A stretch of DNA of 64,000 nucleotides from Sanderia malayensis. Lineage: Eukaryota > Cnidaria > Scyphozoa > Semaeostomeae > Pelagiidae. How positions within the stretch are numbered: position 1 is the first letter of the stretch; each line of letters starts with the position of its first letter. Below the pieces are notes generated by a model. The model did not search any database and had not been told where the DNA came from. It was given only the letters and a program-made list of their open reading frames with translations. This document shows positions 27,301 to 37,015 of this stretch, piece by piece. The stretch lies in the NCBI GenBank assembly GCA_013076295.1, contig RQOL01000451.1:1-64000 (forward strand), in the 5' to 3' direction. A program made the translations under genes and the position numbers.

Positions 27301-30300
27301 AATTAACTTTCATTCCCATAAATTACACCATTAAAAGTTAACTTTTATTCCCGCAACTTACACTAATCAAAATTAACATTCATTCCCACAATTTGCCGAT
27401 GATTCCCCGTCAGTTCAGTGAAAAAAAATTGTTATAGACTTTTAGTTTCTTTCAGTAATATTAACATTCATTCCCACAATTTACACTAATAAAAGATAAC
27501 ACTAATTCCCAAAATTTGACCCATAAAAGTTAACTTTCATCCCACAATATACAACAATATAAATTAACTTTTATATCCGCAACTTACACTAATCAAGATT
27601 AACATTCATTCCCACAATTTGCGCATGATTCCACGTCAATTGAGCGAAAACAAATTGTTATATACTTTTAACCAAACTTTGTTATATACTTTTAACCAAA
27701 CTTTTAACTAATAAAATATAACACTCATTCCCACAATTTACACCAATAAAAAAAAACTTTTATTCCCGCAACTTACACTAATCAAAGTCAAGATTCATTC
27801 CTACAATTTGTGGATGATTCCACGAAAGTTCAGCGAGAACACATTGTGATACACTTTTAGCTACTTTTTTCAGTAATATTAACATTTAATCTCACAATTT
27901 ACACTAAAATAAGATAACACTCATTCCCACACTTTTCACCATTAAACATTAACTTTTATTCCCGCAACTTACATTAATCAAGATTAACATTCATTCCCAC
28001 AATTTGCGCATGATTCCACGTCAATTGAGCGAAAACAAATTGTTATATACTTTTAGTTACTTTGTTCAGTAATATTAACATTCATTCCCACAATTTACAA
28101 TAATAAAATATAACACTCATTCCCACAATTTACACCAATAAAAAAAAACTTTTATTCCCGCAACTTACACTAATCAAAGTCAAGATTCATTCCTACAATT
28201 TGTGGATGATTCCACGAAAGTTCAGCGAGAACACATTGTAATACACTTTTAGCTACTTTTTTCAGTAATATTAACATTTAATCTCACAATTTACACTAAA
28301 ATAAGATAACACTCATTCCCACACTTTTCACCATTAAACATTAACTTTTATTCCCGCAACTTACACTAATCAAAATGAACATTTATTCCCACAATTTGCG
28401 CATGATTCCACGTCAATTGAGTGAAAGCAAATTGTTATACACTTTTAATTACTTTTTTCAGTAATATTAACAATCATTCCCACAATTTACACTAATAAAA
28501 TATAACACTCATTCCCACAATTTACACCAATAAAAAAAAACTTTTATTCCCGCAACTTACACTAATCAAAGTCAAGATTCATTCCTACAATTTGTGGATG
28601 ATTCCACGAAAGTTCAGCGAGAACACATTGTGATACACTTTTAGCTACTTTTTTCAGTAATATTAACATTTAATCTCACAATTTACACTAAAATAAGATA
28701 ACACTCATTCCCACACTTTTCACCATTAAACATTAACTTTTATTCCCGCAACTTACATTAATCAAAATTAACATTCATTCCCACAATTTGACCATGATTC
28801 CCAGTCAGTTCAGTGAAAAAAAATTGTTATAGACTTTTAGTTACTTTTTTCAGTAATATTAACATTCATTCCCAAAATTTACACTAATAAAAGATAACAC
28901 TCATTCCCACAATTTACACCAATAAAAAATAACTTTTATCCCCGCAACTTAACTAATCAAAGTTAAGATTCATTCCTACAGTTTGTGGATGATTCCACGA
29001 AAGTTCAGCGAGAACAAATTGTGATACACTTTTAGCTACTTTTTCAGTAATTTTAACATTCATTCCCACAATTTACACTAATAAAATCTAACTTTCATTC
29101 CCACAAATTACATCATTAAAAGTTAACTTTTATTCCCGCAACTTTCACTAATCAAAATTAACATTCATTCCCACAATTTGCCCATGATTCCTCGTCAGTT
29201 CAGTGAAAAAAAATTGTTATAGACTTTTAGTTACTTTTTTCAGTAATATTAACATTCATTCCCACAATTTACACTAATAAAGGATAACACTCATTGACAC
29301 AATTTATACCAATAAAAATTAACTTTTTTTCCGCAACTTACACTAATGAAAATCAAGATTCATTCCCACAATTTGCGCAAGATTCAACGAAAATTCAACG
29401 AGAACAAATTTTTATACACTTTTAGTTACTTTGTTCAGTAATATTAACATTCATTCCCACAATTTACACTAATAAAAGATAACACTCATTCCCACATTTT
29501 TCACCAATAAAAATTAACTTTTATTACCGCAACTTACACTAATCAAAACTAACATTCATTAAAACAATTTGCGCATGATTCCACGAAAATGCAGCGAAAA
29601 CAAATTGTTATACACTTTTAGTTACTTTTTTCAGTAATATTAACAATCATTCCCACAATTTACACTAATAAAAGATAACACTCATTCCCACAATTTACAC
29701 CAATAAAAAAAAACTTTTATTCCCGCAACTTACACTAATCAAAATTAACATTCATTCCCACAATTTGCCGATGATTCCCCGTCAGTTCAGTGAAAAAAAA
29801 TTGTTATAGACTTTTAGTTACTTTTTTCAGTAATATTAACATTCATTCCCACAATTTACACTAATAAAAGATAACACTCATTCCCAAAATTTGACCAATA
29901 AAAATTAACTTTCATCCCATAATATACAACAATAAAAATTAACTTTGATATCCGCAACATACACTAATCAAGATTAACATTCATTCCCACAATTTGCGCA
30001 TGATTCCACGTCAATTCAGCGAAAACAAATTGTTATACATTTTTAGTTACTTTGTTCAGTAATATTAACATTCATTCCCACAATTTACACTAATAAAAGA
30101 TAACACTCATTCACACAATTTATACCAATACAAATTTACTTATTCCGCAACTTACACTAATGAAAATTTAGATCCATTCCCACAATTTTTGCATGATTCC
30201 ACGTCAATTGAGTGAAAGCAAATTGTTATACACTTTTAATTACTTTTTTCAGTAATATTAACAATCATTCCCACAATTTACACTAATAAAATATAACACT

Positions 30301-30628
30301 CATTCCCACAATTTACACCAATAAAAAATAACTTTTATTCCCGCAACTTACACTAATCAAGGTTAAGATTCATTCCTACAGTTTGTGGATGATTCCACGA
30401 AAGTTCAGCGAGAACAAATTGTGATACACTTTTAGCTACTTTTTCAGTAATTTTAACATTCATTCCCACAATTTACACTAATAAAATCTAACTTTCATTC
30501 CCACAAATTACATCATTAAAAGTTAACTTTTATTCCCGCAACTTTCACTAATCAAAATTAACATTCATTCCCACAATTTGCCCATGATTCCTCGTCAGTT
30601 CAGTGAAAAAAAATTGTTATAGACTTTT
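12342..30628 (+). repeat. Satellite array, central-left zone
   Basis: About 18 kb of uninterrupted head-to-tail monomers, all on the same strand. Repeated multi-monomer units include dimers near 14.1-15.0 kb marked by GCAAGATTCAACGAAAATTC heads, a unit of about 1013 bp near 16.9 and 17.9 kb marked by TTCAGCAAGAGTAAATTG and seen again near 20.7 kb, and a unit of about 813 bp near 26.6 and 27.4 kb marked by TTTAGTTTCTTTCAG. A 1400 bp offset links 29141 and 30541 (ACTTTCACTAATC). No gene, RNA gene or non-satellite insertion was found. Confidence 0.93.
27657..27711 (+). other. Irregular junction with 24 bp tandem copy
   Basis: The head reads GTTATATACTTTTAACCAAA and then CTTT, and this 24 bp word is immediately repeated before the sequence rejoins the satellite at AACTAATAAAATATAAC. 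The expected TAGTTACTTTGTTCAG and first subrepeat are missing. CCAAAC occurs nowhere in normal monomers. This looks like a repair or template-switch scar. Confidence 0.7.
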
Positions 30629-31037
30629 AATGTTAGTTAATACATGAAATTTATTAACTTTAGTTAATTAGGCACGGATTTTTCATATTGCGTGACTGTT
30701 TTTTAATGCTAATCAACAACCAAAATTAACAGGGCCACACCAAGGGTGCGTTGATTACTTGACACAGGCAAGGTATTTTAATCTGGCACCAATCGTAAAA
30801 TATCACGCATAGCGATGCTGCCTGTATCTAATCTCAGCTTGATGAAAGTGACAAGCACAATAAACCAATCAGAGCTCCCAACACAGCAGGCTAACCAGCG
30901 ACAAGCCAATCAAATTAAGCGAATCACCACGCAAAATACTCCCTTTATAAGACAATGCAAAGCCCTCAAAGGGCAACAATTTACAAACAAAGCAACATAT
31001 ACATAGTTGCCAAGCAAATCAAGGAAACAAAAATTTA
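30629..31037 (+). repeat. Split direct repeat A1
   Basis: 409 bp starting AATGTTAGTTAATACATG and ending ACAAAAATTTA. It looks identical by eye to A2 (33665-34073). The left end contains TTAGTTA, also present in the satellite target (CTTTTAGTTACTTT). The 63-codon reading frame inside it (from 30815) shows no recognisable domain and probably does not encode a protein. Confidence 0.88.
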
Positions 31038-31404
31038 AAAAATCTGCACGAAAGCTAGATGAGAAGCCTAAAAGCAAGTCAACTAAACAAAGCATAGGAA
31101 GAAGTACGCGACCATCTACGGCGGTGAATACTGCCAGTTCATGTCCCAGTGTTGCAACCGAAGCCAACACTGCAATAGACGGCTCTCTGGCTACCATCGT
31201 CTGCGAACTGATGACCGCCAACAAGCCACTATACAGACGGATAGACCAGCCAGTACGCCGCAGCCAGTTTCACTAGCAATGTCGGATCCTACAAGCTGTC
31301 CAGCCCCACCGATGCCTGCCACGCAGACAATCAATGCCTTCTTGCCGGAGATTTCCAGCAGCCTCGTCAGACAAATCCAGAGCGGTGAGTTTTTTGAATT
31401 ATGA
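31007..31404 (+). pseudogene. Gag-like remnant of the YR element
   Basis: Two overlapping frames suggest a broken Gag. The first runs from a TTG at 31007 (no ATG) with a very basic start (KSRKQKFKKSARK), in line with a nucleic-acid-binding N-terminus, and stops at 31276. The second frame, up to 31404, ends with LVRQIQSGEFFEL, resembling the short motif common in Gag-like proteins of DIRS/Ngaro elements. After its TGA the same frame continues KLVTENLQKLSPPASQKF, so the stop looks like a point mutation. One frameshift plus one stop make it non-functional. Gag assignment is by position and this motif only. Confidence 0.5.
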
Positions 31405-31497
31405 AAATTAGTCACTGAGAACCTCCAGAAATTATCTCCCCCGGCATCACAAAAGTTTTCCATTTGAATGGGGGATGATATGATAACGAATTGAAGA

Positions 31498-31852
31498 TTG
31501 TTAAGAACGATGGACTGGGGAAGGATCGACCAACAACTCTGGTTGATGACGTTTACAGCCGGCCCACAAGATCAAGAGGATCGTATTTTAATATCGAACG
31601 ATTTTGTAACGAGGCTACCTGCCGATTTAAACATGTATGCAACAGACCGGGCTGTGGGGGAAAGTATGCTGGAAACAGATGCACCCTCGCCATCAACCCC
31701 GGTTCTGGACAACGTTCATAATTCCTTATCTAGTATTTTAAAGCCGTTGAGTAGAATTAATGTTGTTAATCTAGAACTCACTTTGGACACCTATCCTGAT
31801 CGTTTTGTCTGCATTGGCTACAACGGTCCTAGAACACCCAGACGTTCTCCGA
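31498..31852 (+). pseudogene. Reverse transcriptase, N-terminal fragment
   Basis: This frame is open from 31498. Around residues 87-114 it reads INVVNLELTLDTYPDRF followed by GYNGPRTP, matching the conserved entry of DIRS/Ngaro-type reverse transcriptases (an element TP-x-x-L...YPD...GF-x-IG-x-x-GPR). None of the catalytic RT core with its paired aspartates is present, because sequence typical of RNase H follows directly at about 31853. The protein therefore cannot copy RNA. The first part (31498 to about 31750) is acidic and polar with no recognised domain; it may be the linker between Gag and RT. Confidence 0.65.
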
Positions 31853-32065
31853 AACGAGTCTGTTGTTTATATCATCAACTCAAAACGTCCCCCTTCCCCA
31901 AAGTGATGGCTCTGGCCCATCACCTAACGCTTCTCACTATGCAATATAATTTCTATTTTTTGCTAAACACATCCCGGGAGCAAAAGCGAAATAGCTGATT
32001 CTCTATCACGTTTCCCGGTCGCTTGTTTCCGACAATTGGCTCCATGGCCCGACCCCCTGCCTCAA
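31853..32065 (+). pseudogene. RNase H C-terminal fragment, frameshifted
   Basis: Three frames must be followed: NESVVYIINSKRPPSPK (31853-31903), then MALAHHLTLLTMQYNFYF (from 31906), then HPGSKSEIADSLSRF (from 31970) and FRQLAPWPDPLPQ, ending at TAA 32066. D/N-x-E-S-V-V near the start, HIPG and IADSLSR are hallmarks of the C-terminal RNase H region of Ty3/DIRS-type elements. The N-terminal half is missing: the fusion point to the RT fragment is at about 31850. At least two small indels disrupt the frame. Confidence 0.75.
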
Positions 32066-32082
32066 TAACTCCCGGAGGAAAT

Positions 32083-32219
32083 TTCGCACCTTTAACGCCT
32101 TTGTTACACCATTTTCAAGTATTTTCACTCGCCCAAAATACACAAGACTTACACCGCACGGGGGTCAAGCAGTTCCTTACTTTTGCTACGCATTCAAAGC
32201 TCATGAATTTGAGGGTATT
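32083..32219 (+). pseudogene. YR core-binding domain, frameshifted 5' part
   Basis: In the frame of 32023 the sequence reads LLHHFQVFSLAQNTQDLHRT and then GVKQFLTFATHSKL, the usual start of the SAM-like core-binding domain of tyrosine recombinases (S-L-A-x-x-T-x-x-x-Y/H-x-x-G-x-x-x-F-x-x-F). The downstream part (SADEITLCYFATHM...) lies in another frame from 32220, so a frameshift at about 32206-32220 splits the domain. It joins in order, without a gap, to the catalytic part. Confidence 0.7.
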
Positions 32220-32993
32220 TTGTCCGCCGACGAAATTACTCTATGTTATTTTGCTACTCACATGCCCCCAACCGTCTCACATGACACAATAACATTGTAT
32301 CGGGCGGCAGTGAGAGACTTTCATTTACAACACGTTTTTACTTGCAATTTGCCAGATTTCTGTCGACAATATACATTCTTCGATCACTTTCACATTTCCG
32401 GGCTGCTTCAGCTGGACACTGCACGTGATCTCGATAACAAAATGACATGGGCCTCATTTTCCACAGCACTCCTAGGGTTTCTTAGAATTAGTGAATTCAC
32501 GTGCGATCGAGACTTTAATCCCGACGTGCACCTTTCTGTTTTCGATGTTTCGTTTTATCCGGACTTGAACACCGCCCAAAGTTTTTCATTGTTTGTAAAA
32601 CGGTCTAAAACAGACCCGTTTAAAAAAGGATTGTACATGCATATCGGATTAACCAACTCTACTGTCTGTGCTGTCCGCTCGCTTCAAGCCTACCTCTTGT
32701 CCCGCTCCCCACCCCCTGGCGGCCCACTTTTCATTTTCAGGTCCGGGCAACCCCTCACTCGAAACCGATTTACAGCTGAACTTAGGTCCCTCTTAAAGCA
32801 GCTGGGCTTACCCCCTGACGAGTTTGCTAGTCACAGTTTCAGACGGGGGGCTACGACGGCTGCCGCCGCGGCCAACATGCCCCACTGGCTTATCCAGACT
32901 CTGGGTAGGTGGTCATCCGACTGCTTCAAGCGATACATTCAGCTTCCGATTTTGCAGCTACACGCTGCGTCCAAACAACTTACTGGTTCCTGA
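32220..32993 (+). CDS. Tyrosine recombinase, catalytic part (N-term broken)
   Basis: 257 codons. Residues 1 to about 55 finish the core-binding domain; the rest is the catalytic domain. The active-site set is all present: R89 in GFLRISEF, K130 in VKRSKTDPF, H205 and R208 in HSFRRGATT, W231 in LGRWSSD (W replaces the second His, as in many eukaryotic YRs), and nucleophile Y239 in CFKRYIQ. The enzyme class cuts and rejoins DNA through a 3'-phosphotyrosine and integrates the circular DNA copy of DIRS/Ngaro elements. The ATG at 32220 is internal; the true start lies upstream in another frame, so the protein is N-terminally incomplete. The ending LQLHAASKQLTGS is a typical short tail. The closest families are YRs of Ngaro/DIRS elements; Cryptons share the fold but lack the adjoining RT/RNase H remnants. 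Confidence 0.85.
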   Translation: MSADEITLCYFATHMPPTVSHDTITLYRAAVRDFHLQHVFTCNLPDFCRQYTFFDHFHISGLLQLDTARDLDNKMTWASFSTALLGFLRISEFTCDRDFNPDVHLSVFDVSFYPDLNTAQSFSLFVKRSKTDPFKKGLYMHIGLTNSTVCAVRSLQAYLLSRSPPPGGPLFIFRSGQPLTRNRFTAELRSLLKQLGLPPDEFASHSFRRGATTAAAAANMPHWLIQTLGRWSSDCFKRYIQLPILQLHAASKQLTGS

Positions 32994-33161
32994 ATTATAG
33001 TTCATCTTATATATTTCAATTACAATTCTACTTTGCTTACACTAACACGTATACGAGAGACAATGTGCGATACTATTCATAATGCTATGAAAAAAAAAAA
33101 AACAAAATTTACGTTATTCTCTGTACTCGTTTTTATGGGCAATCGCTGGACGCAATTTGTG
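32994..33161 (+). other. 3' untranslated part of YR element
   Basis: 168 bp between the recombinase stop and B1. It holds a short A run near 33090-33101 and nothing else recognisable. It is present once, unlike the A and B repeats. Confidence 0.6.
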
Positions 33162-33664
33162 GGCAAAAGTGCAAACACTTCATATCACAAAAACTCGGAA
33201 TAGCACATCAATAAACAATTAACGGACAGCGTCCGTAAATTCGCACCCTATGTTAAACAAAACGGACAGCGTCCGTAAATTCCGAGTCAGGGACAGCGTC
33301 CCTAAATTCCGAGTCAGGGACAGCGTCCCTAAATTCCAAGTCAGGGACAGCGTCCCTAAATTCCGAGTCAGGGACAGCGTCCCTCAGGGACAGCGTCCCT
33401 GCCCCTCCGCTCGCACTTCGTTCCTTGCAAATGCGTTTCCTACACCGCCCACAATATCGTAATTAACTGTTTTAATTTATGTATAACATCATTGATATAT
33501 TTACGTATTATTACCTAACAATTATGTTGTAAATTATAATGATGATGAAGATGGCTATGTTGTAAATTATGATTATGATGACTATTATGATGATGATTAT
33601 GATGACTCAAAGCATATCGCAATGGTTTGTTCTTGCGATTCTCTGCGGTAGGAGTGAATAATTA
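33162..33664 (+). repeat. Split direct repeat B1
   Basis: 503 bp from GGCAAAAGTGCAAACACTTC to GAATAATTA. It looks identical by eye to B2 (34194-34696). It contains a cluster of seven perfect palindromes (33223-33400), then an AT-rich tail with GATGAT-rich simple sequence (about 33537-33605). The 70-codon frame over the palindromes is an artefact of the tandem words. Confidence 0.88.
33223..33400. repeat. Cluster of seven palindromes in B1
   Basis: Two copies of CGGACAGCGTCCG (33223, 33263) and five of AGGGACAGCGTCCCT (33289, 33316, 33343, 33370, 33386). Each is a perfect inverted repeat with a 3-base AGC centre. The first four AGGG copies are spaced exactly 27 bp apart by TAAATTCCGAGTC-type linkers. 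They could form hairpins in DNA or RNA or bind a dimeric protein. The change from CGG...CCG to GGG...CCC on both arms is compensatory. Confidence 0.9.
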
Positions 33665-34073
33665 AATGTTAGTTAATACATGAAATTTATTAACTTTAGT
33701 TAATTAGGCACGGATTTTTCATATTGCGTGACTGTTTTTTAATGCTAATCAACAACCAAAATTAACAGGGCCACACCAAGGGTGCGTTGATTACTTGACA
33801 CAGGCAAGGTATTTTAATCTGGCACCAATCGTAAAATATCACGCATAGCGATGCTGCCTGTATCTAATCTCAGCTTGATGAAAGTGACAAGCACAATAAA
33901 CCAATCAGAGCTCCCAACACAGCAGGCTAACCAGCGACAAGCCAATCAAATTAAGCGAATCACCACGCAAAATACTCCCTTTATAAGACAATGCAAAGCC
34001 CTCAAAGGGCAACAATTTACAAACAAAGCAACATATACATAGTTGCCAAGCAAATCAAGGAAACAAAAATTTA
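33665..34073 (+). repeat. Split direct repeat A2
   Basis: 409 bp copy of A1 abutting the end of B1 (GAATAATTA then AATGTTAG). The B1-A2 joint is the sequence expected from a circularised element with ends fused. The copy diverges from A1 exactly at 34074. Confidence 0.88.
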
Positions 34074-34193
34074 CCCGCCCACCTCCCTATCCACCGATAG
34101 AGGCATATCCAAGGTTCTACGAGCTACCTTTCACGAACCACCTGATTAATTGAAAGTCGCAATGCATCTGAGACGCCAAACTTTGCAGGAACT
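34074..34193 (+). other. 120 bp spacer between A2 and B2
   Basis: Sequence from CCCGCCCACCTCCC to TTTGCAGGAACT is found only here in the window. It is more GC-rich than its surroundings and has no clear coding sense. It is either part of the terminal repeat region of a split-direct-repeat element or the leftover interior of a deleted derivative element. Confidence 0.7.
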
Positions 34194-34696
34194 GGCAAAA
34201 GTGCAAACACTTCATATCACAAAAACTCGGAATAGCACATCAATAAACAATTAACGGACAGCGTCCGTAAATTCGCACCCTATGTTAAACAAAACGGACA
34301 GCGTCCGTAAATTCCGAGTCAGGGACAGCGTCCCTAAATTCCGAGTCAGGGACAGCGTCCCTAAATTCCAAGTCAGGGACAGCGTCCCTAAATTCCGAGT
34401 CAGGGACAGCGTCCCTCAGGGACAGCGTCCCTGCCCCTCCGCTCGCACTTCGTTCCTTGCAAATGCGTTTCCTACACCGCCCACAATATCGTAATTAACT
34501 GTTTTAATTTATGTATAACATCATTGATATATTTACGTATTATTACCTAACAATTATGTTGTAAATTATAATGATGATGAAGATGGCTATGTTGTAAATT
34601 ATGATTATGATGACTATTATGATGATGATTATGATGACTCAAAGCATATCGCAATGGTTTGTTCTTGCGATTCTCTGCGGTAGGAGTGAATAATTA
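34194..34696 (+). repeat. Split direct repeat B2 with seven palindromes
   Basis: 503 bp copy of B1 at a constant offset of 1032, including all seven palindromes (34255-34432) and the GATGAT-rich tail. It ends GAATAATTA, after which satellite resumes as AGTTACTTTTTTCAG. Confidence 0.88.
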
Positions 34697-37015
34697 AGTT
34701 ACTTTTTTCAGTAATATTAACATTCATTCCCACAATTTACACTAATAAAAGATAACACTCATTGACACAATTTATACCAATAAAAATTAACTTTTTTTCC
34801 GCAACTTACACTAATGAAAATCAAGATTCATTCCCACAATTTGCGCAAGATTCAACGAAAATTCAACGAGAACAAATTTTTATACACTTTTAGTTACTTT
34901 GTTCAGTAATATTAACATTCATTCCCACAATTTACACTAATAAAAGATAACACTCATTCCCACATTTTTCACCAATAAAAATTAACTTTTATTACCGCAA
35001 CTTACACTAATCAAAACTAACATTCATTAAAACCATTTGCGCATGATTCCACGAAAATGCAGCGAAAACAAATTGTTATACACTTTTAGTTACTTTTTTC
35101 AGTAATATTAACAACCATTCCCACAATTTACACTAATAAAAGATAACACTCATTCCCACAATTTACACCAATAAAAAATAACTTTTATTCCCGCAACTTA
35201 CACTAATCAAAATTAACATTCATTCCCACAATTTGGCGATGATTCCCCGTCAGTTCAGTGAAAAAAAATTGTTATAGACTTTTAGTTACTTTTTTCAGTA
35301 ATATTAACATTCATTCCCACAATTTACACTAATAAAAGATAAAACTCATTCACACAATTTATACCAATACAAATTTACTTATTCCGCAACTTACACTAAT
35401 GAAAATTTAGATCCATTCCCACAATTTTTGCATGATTCCACGTCAATTGAGTGAAAGCAAATTGTTATACACTTTTAATTACTTTTTTCAGTAATATTAA
35501 CAATCATTCCCACAATTTACACTAATAAAATATAACACTCATTCCCACAATTTACACCAATAAAAAATAACTTTTATTCCCGCAACTTACACTAATCAAG
35601 GTTAAGATTCATTCCTACAGTTTGTGGATGATTCCACGAAAGTTCAGCGAGAACAAATTGTGATACACTTTTAGCTACTTTTTCAGTAATATTAACATTC
35701 ATTCCCACAATTTACACTAATAAAAGATAACACTCATTCCCACAAATTACACCATTAAAAGTTAACTTTTATTCCCGCAACTTACACTAATCAAAATTAA
35801 CATTCATTCCCACAATTTGCCGATGATTCCCCGTCAGTTCAGTGAAAAAAAATTGTTATAGACTTTTAGTTACTTTTTTCAGTAATATTAACATTCATTT
35901 CCACAATTTACACTAATAAAAGATAACACTCGTTCACACAATTTATACCAATAAAAATTAACTTTTTTTCCGCAACTTACACTAATGAAAATCAAGATTC
36001 ATTCCCACAATTTGCGCAAGATTCAACGAAAATTCAACGAGAACAAATTGTTATACACTTTTAGTTACTTTGTTCAGTAATATTAACATTCATTCCCACA
36101 ATTTACACTAATAAAAGATAACACTCATTCCCACATTTTTCACCAATAAAAATTAACTTTTATTCCCGCAACTTACACTAATCATAATTAACATTCATTC
36201 CCACAATTTGCCGATGATTCCCCGTCAGTTCAGTGAAAAAAAATTGTTATAGACTTTTAGTTACTTTTTTCAGTAATATTAACAATCATTCCCACAATTT
36301 ACACTAATAAAAGGTAACACTCATTCCCACAATTTACACCAATAAAAAATAACTTTTATTCCCGCAACTTACACTAATCAAAATTAACAATCATTCCTAC
36401 AATTTGCCCATGATTCCCCGTCAGTTCAGTGAAAAAAAATTGTTATAGACTTTTAGTTACTTTTTTCAGTAATATTAACATTCATTCCCACAGTTTACAC
36501 TAATAAAAGATAACACTCATTCCCACATTTTTCGCCAATAAAAATTAACTTTTATTCCCGCAACTTACACTAATCAAAACTAATATTCATTGAAACAATT
36601 TGCGCATGATTCCACGAAAATGCATCGAAAACAAATTGTTATAGACTTTTAGTTACTTTTTTCAGTAATATTAACAATCATTCCCACAATTTACACTAAT
36701 AAAAGATAACACTCATTCACACAATTTATACCAATAAAAATTAACTTTTTTTCCGCAACTTACACTAATGAAAATCAAGATTCATTCCCACAATTTGCGC
36801 AAGATTCAACGAAAATTCAACGAGAACAAATTGTTATACACTTTTAGTTACTTTGTTCAGTAATATTAACATTCATTCCCACAATTTACACTAATAAAAT
36901 CTAACTTTCATTCCCACAAATTACATCATTAAAAGTTAACTTTTATTCCCGCAACTTACACTAATCAAAATTAACATTCATTCCCACAATTTGCCCATGA
37001 TTCCTCGTCAGTTCA
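34697..37015 (+). repeat. Satellite array right of the YR element
   Basis: Resumes in exact register from the interrupted monomer head. Its first monomers copy the stretch from 29.2 kb onward (private variants CATTGACACAATTTATACC and AACAAATTTTTATACACT at 29294/34762 and 29404/34872). This shows the element landed inside an already duplicated block. No gene is seen. Confidence 0.92.

Larger units (their letters stand above)
30629..34696 (+). mobile_element. YR retrotransposon, split-direct-repeat type
   Basis: A 4068 bp insertion in the satellite. Order: A1 (30629-31037), degenerate coding region (31038-33161), B1 (33162-33664), A2 (33665-34073), 120 bp spacer (34074-34193), B2 (34194-34696). 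The flanks rejoin as GACTTTT and AGTTACTTTTTTC, reconstituting a normal monomer head with no target-site duplication, as expected for tyrosine-recombinase integration. A1 - ORFs - B1 - A2 - B2 is the split direct repeat plan known from Ngaro/PAT elements. Gag, RT, RNase H and YR fragments occur in that order. Alternative: a full element followed by an internally deleted derivative, inserted end to end. The YR-retroelement identity is strong; the subfamily (Ngaro versus other DIRS-like) is tentative. Confidence 0.85.

Noticed and set aside
30815..31006. 63-codon frame in A1 (and in A2 at 33851)
   Set aside because: It lies in the terminal repeat, has no recognisable domain and stops before the Gag-like region.
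33223..33400. CRISPR-like array
   Set aside because: Regular palindromic repeats, but the linkers are also repeated rather than unique, spacing is about 12 bp, and the context is a eukaryotic retroelement.
33250..33462. 70-codon repetitive protein (and its twin at 34282)
   Set aside because: Created by the tandem palindromes in B1/B2; the 27 bp period is a multiple of three so the frame stays open by chance.
30629..34696. Crypton DNA transposon
   Set aside because: The tyrosine recombinase alone would fit, but RT-entry and RNase H remnants and a Gag-like motif precede it, as in DIRS/Ngaro retroelements.
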